DNA of 8,685 nucleotides from positions 1 to 8,685 of the forward strand of contig DAOVNW010000032.1 of the NCBI GenBank assembly GCA_030630095.1, in the 5' to 3' direction. A model generated the notes under the pieces. The model did not search any database. It had not been told where the DNA came from and saw nothing but the letters and a program-made list of their open reading frames with translations. This document shows positions 1-5,478 of this stretch, one piece after another. The stretch comes from Candidatus Omnitrophota bacterium (GTDB lineage: Bacteria > Omnitrophota > Gorgyraeia > JAGLLT01). Both the position numbers and the translations under genes were made by a program. Position 1 is the first letter of the stretch, and every line of letters begins with the position of its first letter.

Positions 1-8
1 ACCTCCTT
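1..8. other. ACCTCCTT at window edge: 16S rRNA 3' tail or minus-strand ribosome binding site
   Basis: The plus strand opens with ACCTCCTT, identical to the anti-Shine-Dalgarno tail that ends bacterial 16S rRNA. On the minus strand the same bases read AAGGAGGT, a perfect ribosome binding site for a gene starting just beyond the left edge. On the minus strand an upstream CCTC (12-15) could pair with the GAGG inside this site. Eight bases cannot discriminate between the two readings. Confidence 0.4.
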
Positions 9-13
9 ACTGA

Positions 14-56
14 GGGCATCTTTTACAACAACGAAGTTGGTGTAAAAGATCTGCCC
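14..56. repeat. long imperfect hairpin
   Basis: GGGCATCTTTTACA (14-27) pairs with TGTAAAAGAT (41-50) plus GCCC (53-56), leaving a 2-base bulge (51-52). Inside, CAAC (29-32) pairs with GTTG (36-39) around a GAA triloop (plus-strand reading), with a single mismatch at 28/40. That is 18 base pairs in all. No T-run follows on either strand, so it is not a standard intrinsic terminator. It starts six bases from the ACCTCCTT element. Confidence 0.8.
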
Positions 57-63
57 GAATTAA

Positions 64-121
64 TTCCGCCGAGAGTCGCAAAATTGTCAAAGAGAATTTT
101 GTGACATCTTTCGAGACGGAA
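64..121. repeat. second hairpin with outer TTCCG/CGGAA stem
   Basis: GTCGCAAAATT (75-85) pairs with AATTTTGTGAC (95-105) around a 9-base loop. The pair 78/102 is a G-U wobble if the plus strand is transcribed but a C-A mismatch if the minus strand is. An outer TTCCG (64-68) and CGGAA (117-121) can extend the stem across asymmetric internal loops. The wobble weakly favours a plus-strand RNA. No T-run follows. Confidence 0.65.
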
Positions 122-125
122 GCAT

Positions 126-139
126 TTAATGTACATTAA
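126..139. repeat. 14-base perfect palindrome
   Basis: TTAATGTACATTAA is perfectly self-complementary with no spacer. This fits a dimeric protein operator better than an RNA hairpin. It lies in the non-coding region between the second hairpin and the branched element. No regulator can be assigned. Confidence 0.6.
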
Positions 140-146
140 CTCCGAA

Positions 147-257
147 GCTTAAAGGTAAATTATCAAACCCTCTGGAATTTCACACTGTGAAATTCCGAGG
201 ACTTAGTCCCGGGAATTCTCCGAATTCCACGGGGAAGAACTTTACCTTTGTTTAAGC
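147..257. repeat. branched inverted-repeat element (outer stem enclosing two hairpins)
   Basis: The outer arms are GCTTAAAGGTAAA (147-159) and TTTACCTTTGTTTAAGC (241-257), pairing over 13 positions with one 4-base bulge. They enclose two further hairpins. The first is CCTC-T-GGAATTTCACA (169-184) with TGTGAAATTCC-GAGG (186-200), 15 pairs counted to the tip and one bulged T at 173; the apical pairs must open to form a loop. The second is CCCGGGAATTC (208-218) with GAATTCC-A-CGGG (222-233), 11 pairs, one bulged A and a TCC loop. The whole would fold as a three-way junction in RNA or a cruciform in DNA. It begins 30 bases downstream of the pit stop (288) on the minus strand. No T-run accompanies it. 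Confidence 0.7.
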
Positions 258-287
258 AAGGGGACTTTATAAGCTTTTATCATTTAT

Positions 288-1508
288 TTAAAAAAGCCAG
301 GTAAAGAGTTTAAAGAATAAAACGCACATTACGGCTGAAGCCGGTATGGTAACTACCCATGAGATAATTATTTTCTTAACAACCCTGAAATCCACCGCGT
401 CAAGGCCCCTGGCTAAACCGACACCGCAAACCGCTCCGATAACCGCGTGAGTGGTAGAAACCGGCATACCCAGCTTAGAAGCCAGAAGAACACTTGTTGC
501 CGCCGAAAAATCTATCGAAAAACCCCTTGAGTTAGTTAGTTCCGTAATCTTGCTTCCTACCGTAGAAATAACTCTATAGCCCCATGTAGACATACCGATT
601 GCTATGCCCACGCCGCCCATAGCCAGAAGAGTTACCGGCACCTCAACCTTAGCCCCTAAGGTATTATTTTTTAAAATAGAAAAGATACCCGCGACAGGCC
701 CTACGGCATTGGCTACGTCGTTGGCCCCGATGGAAAAGGCGATATAACAGGAAGTCATAATCTGCAGTACTTTAAAGATATCTTCTACCTTTCTGCCCGC
801 CTTCACAGCCCTCTTTATAAAATAATGCCCGCCTATCAAGCTGACAACTCCTCCTAAGGCGGCAATAAAAAAACTTTGCCACAAGGCCAGCTCTAACACT
901 CTTCCCAGAGGACTTTTTAGAAAAAGAGAGATTATCATCAGGAAAAAGGTAAGCCCTACAAACATAGGGCCAATCTTTACCGCTGCCTTCTCGCTTTCAT
1001 CAACACTCAGTATATACCTATAGATGATTTTAAAAATATGATAGGCCAGCACTCCCGCGAAAAAAGGAGAGGTAACCCAGCTGATTGCTACACCGGTTAA
1101 CTTATTCCAGTTTATCGAATTAATCCCGGCAGAAAATACCCCAAAACCAACCAGGGCGCCTACTATCGAGTGAGTTGTTGAAACCGGCCAGGCGCGCCAG
1201 GTAGCAAAAGTAATCCAGGCGCTGGCAGCCAAAAGCGTAGCCAGGAGGCCCTTAATCATAACTTCTAAGTCGCCGACACAAGCCGGATCAATAATGCCTT
1301 TTTTAATGGTGTCTGTTACGCTCCCTCCAATAAATGTGGCTCCGATAAAACAGAGGATGCCGCTAATTATAACGGCTTGTTTCAGCGTAATAGCCTTAGC
1401 CCCGACAGCGCTGGCCATAGAATTAGCCATATCATTGGCGCCTATGTTCCAGGCCATATAAAATCCCAGGACAACAGCTATAATTAAAAAAATTGTTTCA
1501 AGGCCCAT
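288..1508 (-). CDS. pit: PiT-family inorganic phosphate transporter
   Basis: PiT (PF01384) proteins are inner-membrane, low-affinity symporters that import phosphate with H+ or Na+, often as a metal-phosphate complex. The 406-residue product is full length and shows the inverted-repeat architecture of the family. Each half has a GAND signature (GANDMANSMA at residues 23-32; GANDVANAVGP at 261-271) and a PVSTTH motif (108-113 and 349-354). Around ten or more hydrophobic segments are visible, with a polar central loop near 168-178 that is short compared with eukaryotic PiT proteins. The ribosome binding site before the ATG at 1508 is poor. The gene lies 43 bases after the HTH-membrane gene, where an AT-rich TATAAA-like stretch could hold a weak promoter. 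The PhoU-like partner often found beside pit is absent. It is the last gene of the minus-strand run in the window. Cation specificity cannot be told. Confidence 0.95.
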   Translation of the reverse strand: MGLETIFLIIAVVLGFYMAWNIGANDMANSMASAVGAKAITLKQAVIISGILCFIGATFIGGSVTDTIKKGIIDPACVGDLEVMIKGLLATLLAASAWITFATWRAWPVSTTHSIVGALVGFGVFSAGINSINWNKLTGVAISWVTSPFFAGVLAYHIFKIIYRYILSVDESEKAAVKIGPMFVGLTFFLMIISLFLKSPLGRVLELALWQSFFIAALGGVVSLIGGHYFIKRAVKAGRKVEDIFKVLQIMTSCYIAFSIGANDVANAVGPVAGIFSILKNNTLGAKVEVPVTLLAMGGVGIAIGMSTWGYRVISTVGSKITELTNSRGFSIDFSAATSVLLASKLGMPVSTTHAVIGAVCGVGLARGLDAVDFRVVKKIIISWVVTIPASAVMCVLFFKLFTWLF

Positions 1509-1551
1509 AAAAAATTTATCTTTTTATACTATTTGAGTAGCTGCCGCTAAG

Positions 1552-1893
1552 TCATAAATTATAGCGAAATATTATCACTAAAATGATGACGATAAGAAGC
1601 AGGCTGATAATATAGAAATCGTAAAAGTACCAAAAATCTTTAAGCCTGTCACCTAAACCATAAGGTGTCTTTTCTTCATAGGCGGCCCGCGCCTGTTGGT
1701 ATTTGGTGTATTGAACTTGTATGCCGGATATCTTGTCTTTGAGATTCAGAAGCTGGCTTCTTCTAAAACGCAAATAGATACCGGCAACTCTATATGCCGG
1801 TATGACTCCATAATCAGAAAGCTCCTTGAGCTTCTTTTCGGATATTCCTAGATAATCAGCTGCCGCCTTTAAGCTCAACAGTTTTTCCTGCAT
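1552..1893 (-). CDS. small HTH protein with C-terminal transmembrane anchor
   Basis: I do not recognise a named family for the whole 113-residue protein, but its parts are clear. Residues 5-52 form an excisionase/MerR-type HTH: LLSLKAAADYLGISEKKLKE, then a GVIPAYRV turn and an LRFRRSQLLNL strand-helix. This is the classical pattern for the fold. Residues about 53-92 are a polar linker rich in Tyr, Lys and Gln. Residues 93-109 (YIISLLLIVIILVIIF) are a single strongly hydrophobic helix ending four residues before the C-terminus. The layout predicts a tail-anchored protein with its HTH in the cytoplasm. The ATG at 1893 is preceded by AAGGA about 10 bases upstream. The gene lies 51 bases after the bactofilin, which carries the same type of HTH. 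A DNA-tethering or membrane-bound regulatory role is inference; the HTH could instead bind protein. Confidence 0.85.
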   Translation of the reverse strand: MQEKLLSLKAAADYLGISEKKLKELSDYGVIPAYRVAGIYLRFRRSQLLNLKDKISGIQVQYTKYQQARAAYEEKTPYGLGDRLKDFWYFYDFYIISLLLIVIILVIIFRYNL

Positions 1894-1944
1894 TCTCTTT
1901 TTTCCTTACATCAAAAAATTAAACCGTTTTGACTCCCCGCCGGC

Positions 1945-2490
1945 CTATTTAATCTTTTCCGTGGCTACCCAGGCATCTATCTTGGCCTTATCAAACTTCC
2001 ATTCGTTATTTTCCTTAAAGGCGGGAATCTTGTGATTTTTAATCCATTCATCAACCTCATTCAAGCCCACCTCCAGATATTCCGCGAGCTGCTGGCGGTT
2101 AAGAATCTGCTTTTTGAGGCTGCCGGCTTTTTGCCCTTGAGTAAGCATTTGGCAGCTGCCCTGCAAAACCGCCCCTTCCTGCACCTCCAAAACCGGCGTG
2201 GTAATGTCACCTATTATTCTGGCCGTTCCCGTAAGGCTCAATCTGGAGGTAGCGCTAATGTCACCCACCACTTTCCCTGAAATGGTAATCTCCTCGCCTT
2301 TTATTTCCGCGTTGACTACCGCCATCTCTCCGACAGTCAGACTGCCTTTAACCTCCAGACTTCCTTCAAACTTGCCGCTAATCTTTAAATCTACATGGTC
2401 TTTAAACACTAAGCTCCCTTGCATACTGGCATCCATGTCAAGAACATTGTGCCTGTCTTCATCTGTATCTTTTTTCGGATGCTTAAACAT
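1945..2490 (-). CDS. bactofilin fused to a C-terminal excisionase/MerR-like HTH domain
   Basis: Bactofilins are polymer-forming beta-helical cytoskeletal proteins that scaffold cell-shape, chromosome-segregation or envelope functions at the membrane. In this 181-residue protein, residues about 16-115 form the bactofilin core of short repeating beta-strand turns with regularly spaced Gly and hydrophobic residues, ending in GDITTPVLEVQEGAVLQGSC, the usual C-terminal signature of the domain. After a short basic linker (about 116-127), residues 129-175 form a second module (LNRQQLAEYLEVGLNEVDEW, then KIPAF, then EWKFDKAKIDAW). This has the layout of the small HTH domain of excisionases and other 'HTH_17' proteins. 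Most bactofilins end in short disordered tails, so the fusion is unusual. The start at 2490 has a strong GGAGGTG site and overlaps the end of the mgtC-like gene. DNA binding by the module is inferred from fold pattern only. Confidence 0.9.
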   Translation of the reverse strand: MFKHPKKDTDEDRHNVLDMDASMQGSLVFKDHVDLKISGKFEGSLEVKGSLTVGEMAVVNAEIKGEEITISGKVVGDISATSRLSLTGTARIIGDITTPVLEVQEGAVLQGSCQMLTQGQKAGSLKKQILNRQQLAEYLEVGLNEVDEWIKNHKIPAFKENNEWKFDKAKIDAWVATEKIK

Positions 2491-3178
2491 TTTCCTTCAC
2501 CTCCCTCTCCTTTTTAAACCAAGCGGCTTTCCGCACTCCTTCAATCTTCATCAGATCATTAATTATCTGTTCATCCTCCCGCCCGCCGGATAATTCTACA
2601 TCAACAATTAATTTTATCATTTCAGGCTCCTCCAGTTTATCTATTTCCAAATCTTTTATGCGAACCTTATAATCAGAAAGAATAGCCCTTATTTGTTTAA
2701 ACTGTTCGGCGCTGACAGATGTTTTTACTTCAAGAGACCCGTATCTGATCTTCTTAATTACCCTCTTTTCAAACCGGCCCAGGAAAACCAGGGAAAACAA
2801 TATTAAAAAAGTGGCCGCGAAGGCGCCTGTATAAAAACCGCAGCCGACCGCGAGGCCCACACCTGCCGTTGCCCATAAACCCGCCGCTGTCGTCAATCCT
2901 TTAACCGAGGCGCGAAATCTTATAATGGTACCGGCGCCTATAAATCCAATGCCTGTAATTACACCAGCCGCTACTCTGCCGGGGTCAATTGAGGCTCCTC
3001 CAATAGCGGTCTCAGCCATATATATTGAAGTGAGCAGTATAAGGGTAGAACTAACACCAACTAAAATATGCGTTCGCAGGCCGGCCGCGCGTCCGTGTGT
3101 TTCTCTTTCTACTCCTATCAATCCGCTAAGCACCATAGTTAAAATCAAACGGCAAACAATAGTCTTTATATCTCCCAT
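2483..3178 (-). CDS. MgtC/SapB/YhiD family membrane protein
   Basis: This is an inner-membrane protein of the MgtC family, which is linked to Mg2+ limitation, pH and phosphate homeostasis; it is not itself a proven Mg2+ transporter. I use the internal ATG at 3178 (231 residues) because it has AAGGAG at 3183-3188 and a 4-base spacer. The in-frame ATG at 3220 would add 14 basic residues, lacks such a site and would overlap tsaD. Family motifs are clear: GVERETHGRAAGLRTHILVG (residues 22-41), GVITGIGFIGAGTI (72-85) and GLTTAAGLWATAGVGLAVG (94-112). About five membrane segments are visible between residues 7 and 135. A soluble C-terminal domain (about 147-222) resembles the ACT-like domain of long MgtC proteins. 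The 3' end overlaps the bactofilin start by 8 bases. The family is certain; the physiological role is not. Confidence 0.93.
   Translation of the reverse strand: MGDIKTIVCRLILTMVLSGLIGVERETHGRAAGLRTHILVGVSSTLILLTSIYMAETAIGGASIDPGRVAAGVITGIGFIGAGTIIRFRASVKGLTTAAGLWATAGVGLAVGCGFYTGAFAATFLILFSLVFLGRFEKRVIKKIRYGSLEVKTSVSAEQFKQIRAILSDYKVRIKDLEIDKLEEPEMIKLIVDVELSGGREDEQIINDLMKIEGVRKAAWFKKEREVKENV
2498..2504 (-). promoter_or_regulatory. strong ribosome binding site of the bactofilin gene
   Basis: GGAGGTG sits 7 bases before the bactofilin ATG at 2490 and lies inside the last codons of the mgtC-like gene. It is the strongest such site for any gene in the window and fixes the start. It suggests the structural protein is made at a higher rate than its upstream neighbours, independent of coupling. 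Confidence 0.8.
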
Positions 3179-3182
3179 TTTT

Positions 3183-3188
3183 CTCCTT
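3183..3188 (-). promoter_or_regulatory. ribosome binding site deciding the mgtC-family start
   Basis: AAGGAG overlaps the TAA stop of tsaD (3187-3189) and lies 4 bases before the ATG at 3178. This supports the shorter 231-residue MgtC-family protein over the longer in-frame start at 3220, and places the two genes head to tail without overlap. Confidence 0.75.
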
Positions 3189-4191
3189 AAATTCTTAAAT
3201 CTGATTTTGGAACTAAACACAAATCAGAGATTAAATTCTTTTTGTACTTCCGGTAAGCCAGGCCGCTTATCATAGCCGCGTTATCAAGGCACAACTCACC
3301 GGCGGGAAAACACACTCTGACGCCGCTCCGCCCGGCTTTTTCCAAAAGACGCTCTTTGAGCCTTGAGTTGCGGCTTACTCCTCCGCCAACTACAAGAGCG
3401 CCAACTTTGTTTTTTTCGCAGGCAGCTATACTTTTGTCAACTAAAACATCAACCACCGATTCCTGAAAGCCGCTGGCAATGTTAACCTTGTCCTGCCTGC
3501 TAAGCTTTCCCTGTTTCAATTTTTTTTTGATACAATACAAAACCGAGGTTTTAAGGCCGCTAAAACTAAAATCAAAGGAGTCTCTGCCTAAATATGCTCG
3601 CGGGAAGTCAATTCCTCGACCCCCCCTGCCCTTTGATAACCTGTCTATAACCGGCCCTCCCGGATATCCGAGACTAAGCATCTTAGCTACTTTGTCAAAT
3701 GCCTCTCCGGCCGCGTCATCCTGAGTCTCTCCTATAAGCCAGTAACTATTAAAGTCTTTCACTAATACCAGCAGAGTATGCCCCCCGGAAACTACTAACC
3801 CTACAAAAGGAAAGTTAACATCCCGCGTCATTAAAGGCGCGTAAATATGCGCCTGCAGGTGATTTACTTCAATTAAGGGCTTATCTAAAGCGAAAGACAA
3901 AGATTTAGCGTATGAAACTCCTACCAACAGCGCCCCCATAAGGCCCGGCCCATAGGTAACAGCTACAGCATCTATCCTTTTCAGGGAAACATTAGCTTCA
4001 TCCAAAGCTTTTTCGACAACTTGCCGAATAAACTTCAGATGAAATCTATGCGCTATTTCGGGAATTATTCCCCCAAACTTTTTATGTAAATCAATACTCG
4101 ATAAAATAATATTAGAAAGAATTTCCCTGCCGTCTTTTACTACAGAAGCCGCGGTCTCGTCACAGGAAGTCTCAATACCTAAAATCAACAT
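3187..4191 (-). CDS. tsaD: tRNA N6-threonylcarbamoyladenosine transferase TsaD
   Basis: TsaD (Kae1/Gcp family) transfers the threonylcarbamoyl group from TC-AMP to A37 of ANN-decoding tRNAs in the cytoplasm, working with TsaB and TsaE. The 334-residue product has typical bacterial length. It begins with the hallmark LGIETSCDETAASVV (residues 4-18). Metal-ligand positions are intact: His111 and His115 in NHLQAHIYAP, and Asp303 in CLDNAAMI. Other signatures are YGPGLMGALLVG near 80-91, VSGGHTLL near 134-141, the DDAAGEAFDKVAKMLSLGYPGGP block at 158-180, the FSFSGLKT motif near 208-215, and VVGGGVSRN at 267-275. The gene starts 9 bases after the protease stop. The ribosome binding site is weak, so coupling to the upstream gene is likely. 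Neither tsaB nor tsaE is in the window. Identification is secure. Confidence 0.98.
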   Translation of the reverse strand: MLILGIETSCDETAASVVKDGREILSNIILSSIDLHKKFGGIIPEIAHRFHLKFIRQVVEKALDEANVSLKRIDAVAVTYGPGLMGALLVGVSYAKSLSFALDKPLIEVNHLQAHIYAPLMTRDVNFPFVGLVVSGGHTLLVLVKDFNSYWLIGETQDDAAGEAFDKVAKMLSLGYPGGPVIDRLSKGRGGRGIDFPRAYLGRDSFDFSFSGLKTSVLYCIKKKLKQGKLSRQDKVNIASGFQESVVDVLVDKSIAACEKNKVGALVVGGGVSRNSRLKERLLEKAGRSGVRVCFPAGELCLDNAAMISGLAYRKYKKNLISDLCLVPKSDLRI

Positions 4192-4200
4192 CTTTTTAGT

Positions 4201-5478
4201 TCATTCTTCATCATTATAACGTCTTTCAGAATAAACCCTTAATCCCTTGATCAGATCAATCGCTCTCTTCAGCTGATAATCATACGCTTCAGTTTCTTCA
4301 GCCGCGATTTCTCCGTTTTCTTTTCTTTCCACTTCGTCAAAGAAAACCTTTGACTTTTCTTCCGCGTTCATTTCCATAAGCTTATCTTCAACCACCACAT
4401 CGGGCATAATCCCCTTTTCATGTATGGAACGCCCGCTGGGCAGGAAGTATTTGCTCGTAGTAATTCTTAAAGCAGACCCGTCAACTAAAGGTATAATCGT
4501 CTGCACAGAACCCTTACCAAAGGTTTTTTGTCCTATAAGAACCGCTCTTTTATAATCCTGCAAAACAGCCGCTAAAATCTCAGCTCCGCTGGCAGAACCC
4601 TGATTGACCATAACCACTATAGGTACCTCTTCCGCCAAAAGAGGTTTTCTCCTTGATTTAAAGGTGTAGGACTGCTCTCCTTCTCTGCCTTTGGTGGTAA
4701 CTAAAAGTTTATTTTTGGGCACAAACATATCGGCTATGTTAACCGCGCTGTCCAAAAGCCCCCCGGGATTGTTCCTCAAATCCAGAATCAAGGCATCCAT
4801 GCCTTCTTTTTTCAATTCAATGATGACTTTTTCAAACTCCACGGAGCTCTCTTCCTGAAACTCAACCAGTCTTATATAACCAATGTTGTTTTCAAGAATC
4901 CTCTGCCCCTTCAGGCTCTCGATTTTTATAATGTCACGGATAATACTGATCTCTAAAACCTTACCCGCCTTTTCTCTAAATATGGTCAGCTTTACCTCTG
5001 TCCCCGGTTCACCTCTTAACTTCTTAACCGAATCCAGCAGGGTTATTCCCTCACTACTCTCACCGTCAATTTTTATTATCCTGTCACCCGCTTTGACTCC
5101 GGCTTTATCCGCCGGTGTGCCGTGTATAGGCGTAATTATAGTCAGAAGATTATCTTTAATAGCTATCTCGATTCCCAGCCCGCCGAACTTTCCTTCCGTG
5201 TGAACCTGCATATCCTTATACGAATCCGGATCTAAAAACTGGCTATAAGGATCAAGTGAATAAAGCATCCCCTTCAAAGCTCCGTAAATTAAATCCTTTG
5301 AATCAATTTCCTCGACATACTTAGACTGTATCATTGACAGGGCGTGAGAAAAAAGTTCCAAAGAGCTATAAAGCTCCTTCTCCTTTTCGCTCTTCTGAAA
5401 ACAAACGCCGCTGCCCAAACCCAGGCCGGTAATAAGGCCGGCCATAATTATCCACAATAAAATCCTACGCTTCTTCAT
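4201..5478 (-). CDS. S41 family C-terminal processing protease (CtpA/Tsp-like)
   Basis: This is a serine protease of the carboxyl-terminal processing family, which trims or degrades exported proteins from their C-terminus in the periplasm or at the membrane. The 425-residue product starts with basic residues and a hydrophobic segment (about 6-26), either a Sec signal or a signal anchor. Cys26 is not in a convincing lipobox. A helical N-terminal region (about 35-90) precedes a PDZ domain (about 95-180, starting at FGGLGIEI, with AGDRIIKIDGE near 130-140). The peptidase core follows with LILDLRNNPGG near 230-240. By alignment with CtpB-type enzymes the catalytic residues are Ser297 (in NQGSASGAE), Lys322 and Gln326 (in FGKGSVQ), with the expected 25-residue Ser-Lys spacing. 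The C-terminal tail from about 365 is acidic and helical. The start overlaps the gatB stop by four bases, with AAAGG about 9 bases upstream. The substrate cannot be predicted. Confidence 0.95.
   Translation of the reverse strand: MKKRRILLWIIMAGLITGLGLGSGVCFQKSEKEKELYSSLELFSHALSMIQSKYVEEIDSKDLIYGALKGMLYSLDPYSQFLDPDSYKDMQVHTEGKFGGLGIEIAIKDNLLTIITPIHGTPADKAGVKAGDRIIKIDGESSEGITLLDSVKKLRGEPGTEVKLTIFREKAGKVLEISIIRDIIKIESLKGQRILENNIGYIRLVEFQEESSVEFEKVIIELKKEGMDALILDLRNNPGGLLDSAVNIADMFVPKNKLLVTTKGREGEQSYTFKSRRKPLLAEEVPIVVMVNQGSASGAEILAAVLQDYKRAVLIGQKTFGKGSVQTIIPLVDGSALRITTSKYFLPSGRSIHEKGIMPDVVVEDKLMEMNAEEKSKVFFDEVERKENGEIAAEETEAYDYQLKRAIDLIKGLRVYSERRYNDEE

Noticed and set aside
1..287. tRNA gene or intrinsic terminator in the left non-coding region
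   Set aside because: No cloverleaf with a TTC-arm consensus was seen, and none of the hairpins is followed by a T-run on either strand.
1509..1551. Promoter directly before pit (TATAAA-like stretch)
   Set aside because: No adequate -35 at proper spacing, and transcription would start only a few bases before the ATG; too weak to list as a feature.
1894..1944. GC-rich stretch with GCCGGC as a terminator after the bactofilin gene
   Set aside because: The palindrome is only six bases and no extended stem precedes the T-rich run, so termination is not supported.
2198..2593. Plus-strand open frame of 131 codons across the bactofilin and mgtC-like genes
   Set aside because: It lies antisense to two well-supported genes, its product has no family pattern, and no ribosome binding site was seen; other plus-strand frames in the window are shadows of the same kind.
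3179..3220. Longer start for the mgtC-family gene at 3220
   Set aside because: The 14 extra residues do not belong to the family, the start would lie inside tsaD, and a good AAGGAG site precedes the ATG at 3178 instead.
5389..5478. Lipoprotein signal in the S41 protease (Cys26)
   Set aside because: The residues before the cysteine (GSGVC) do not fit a lipobox, so a Sec signal peptide or signal anchor is more likely.
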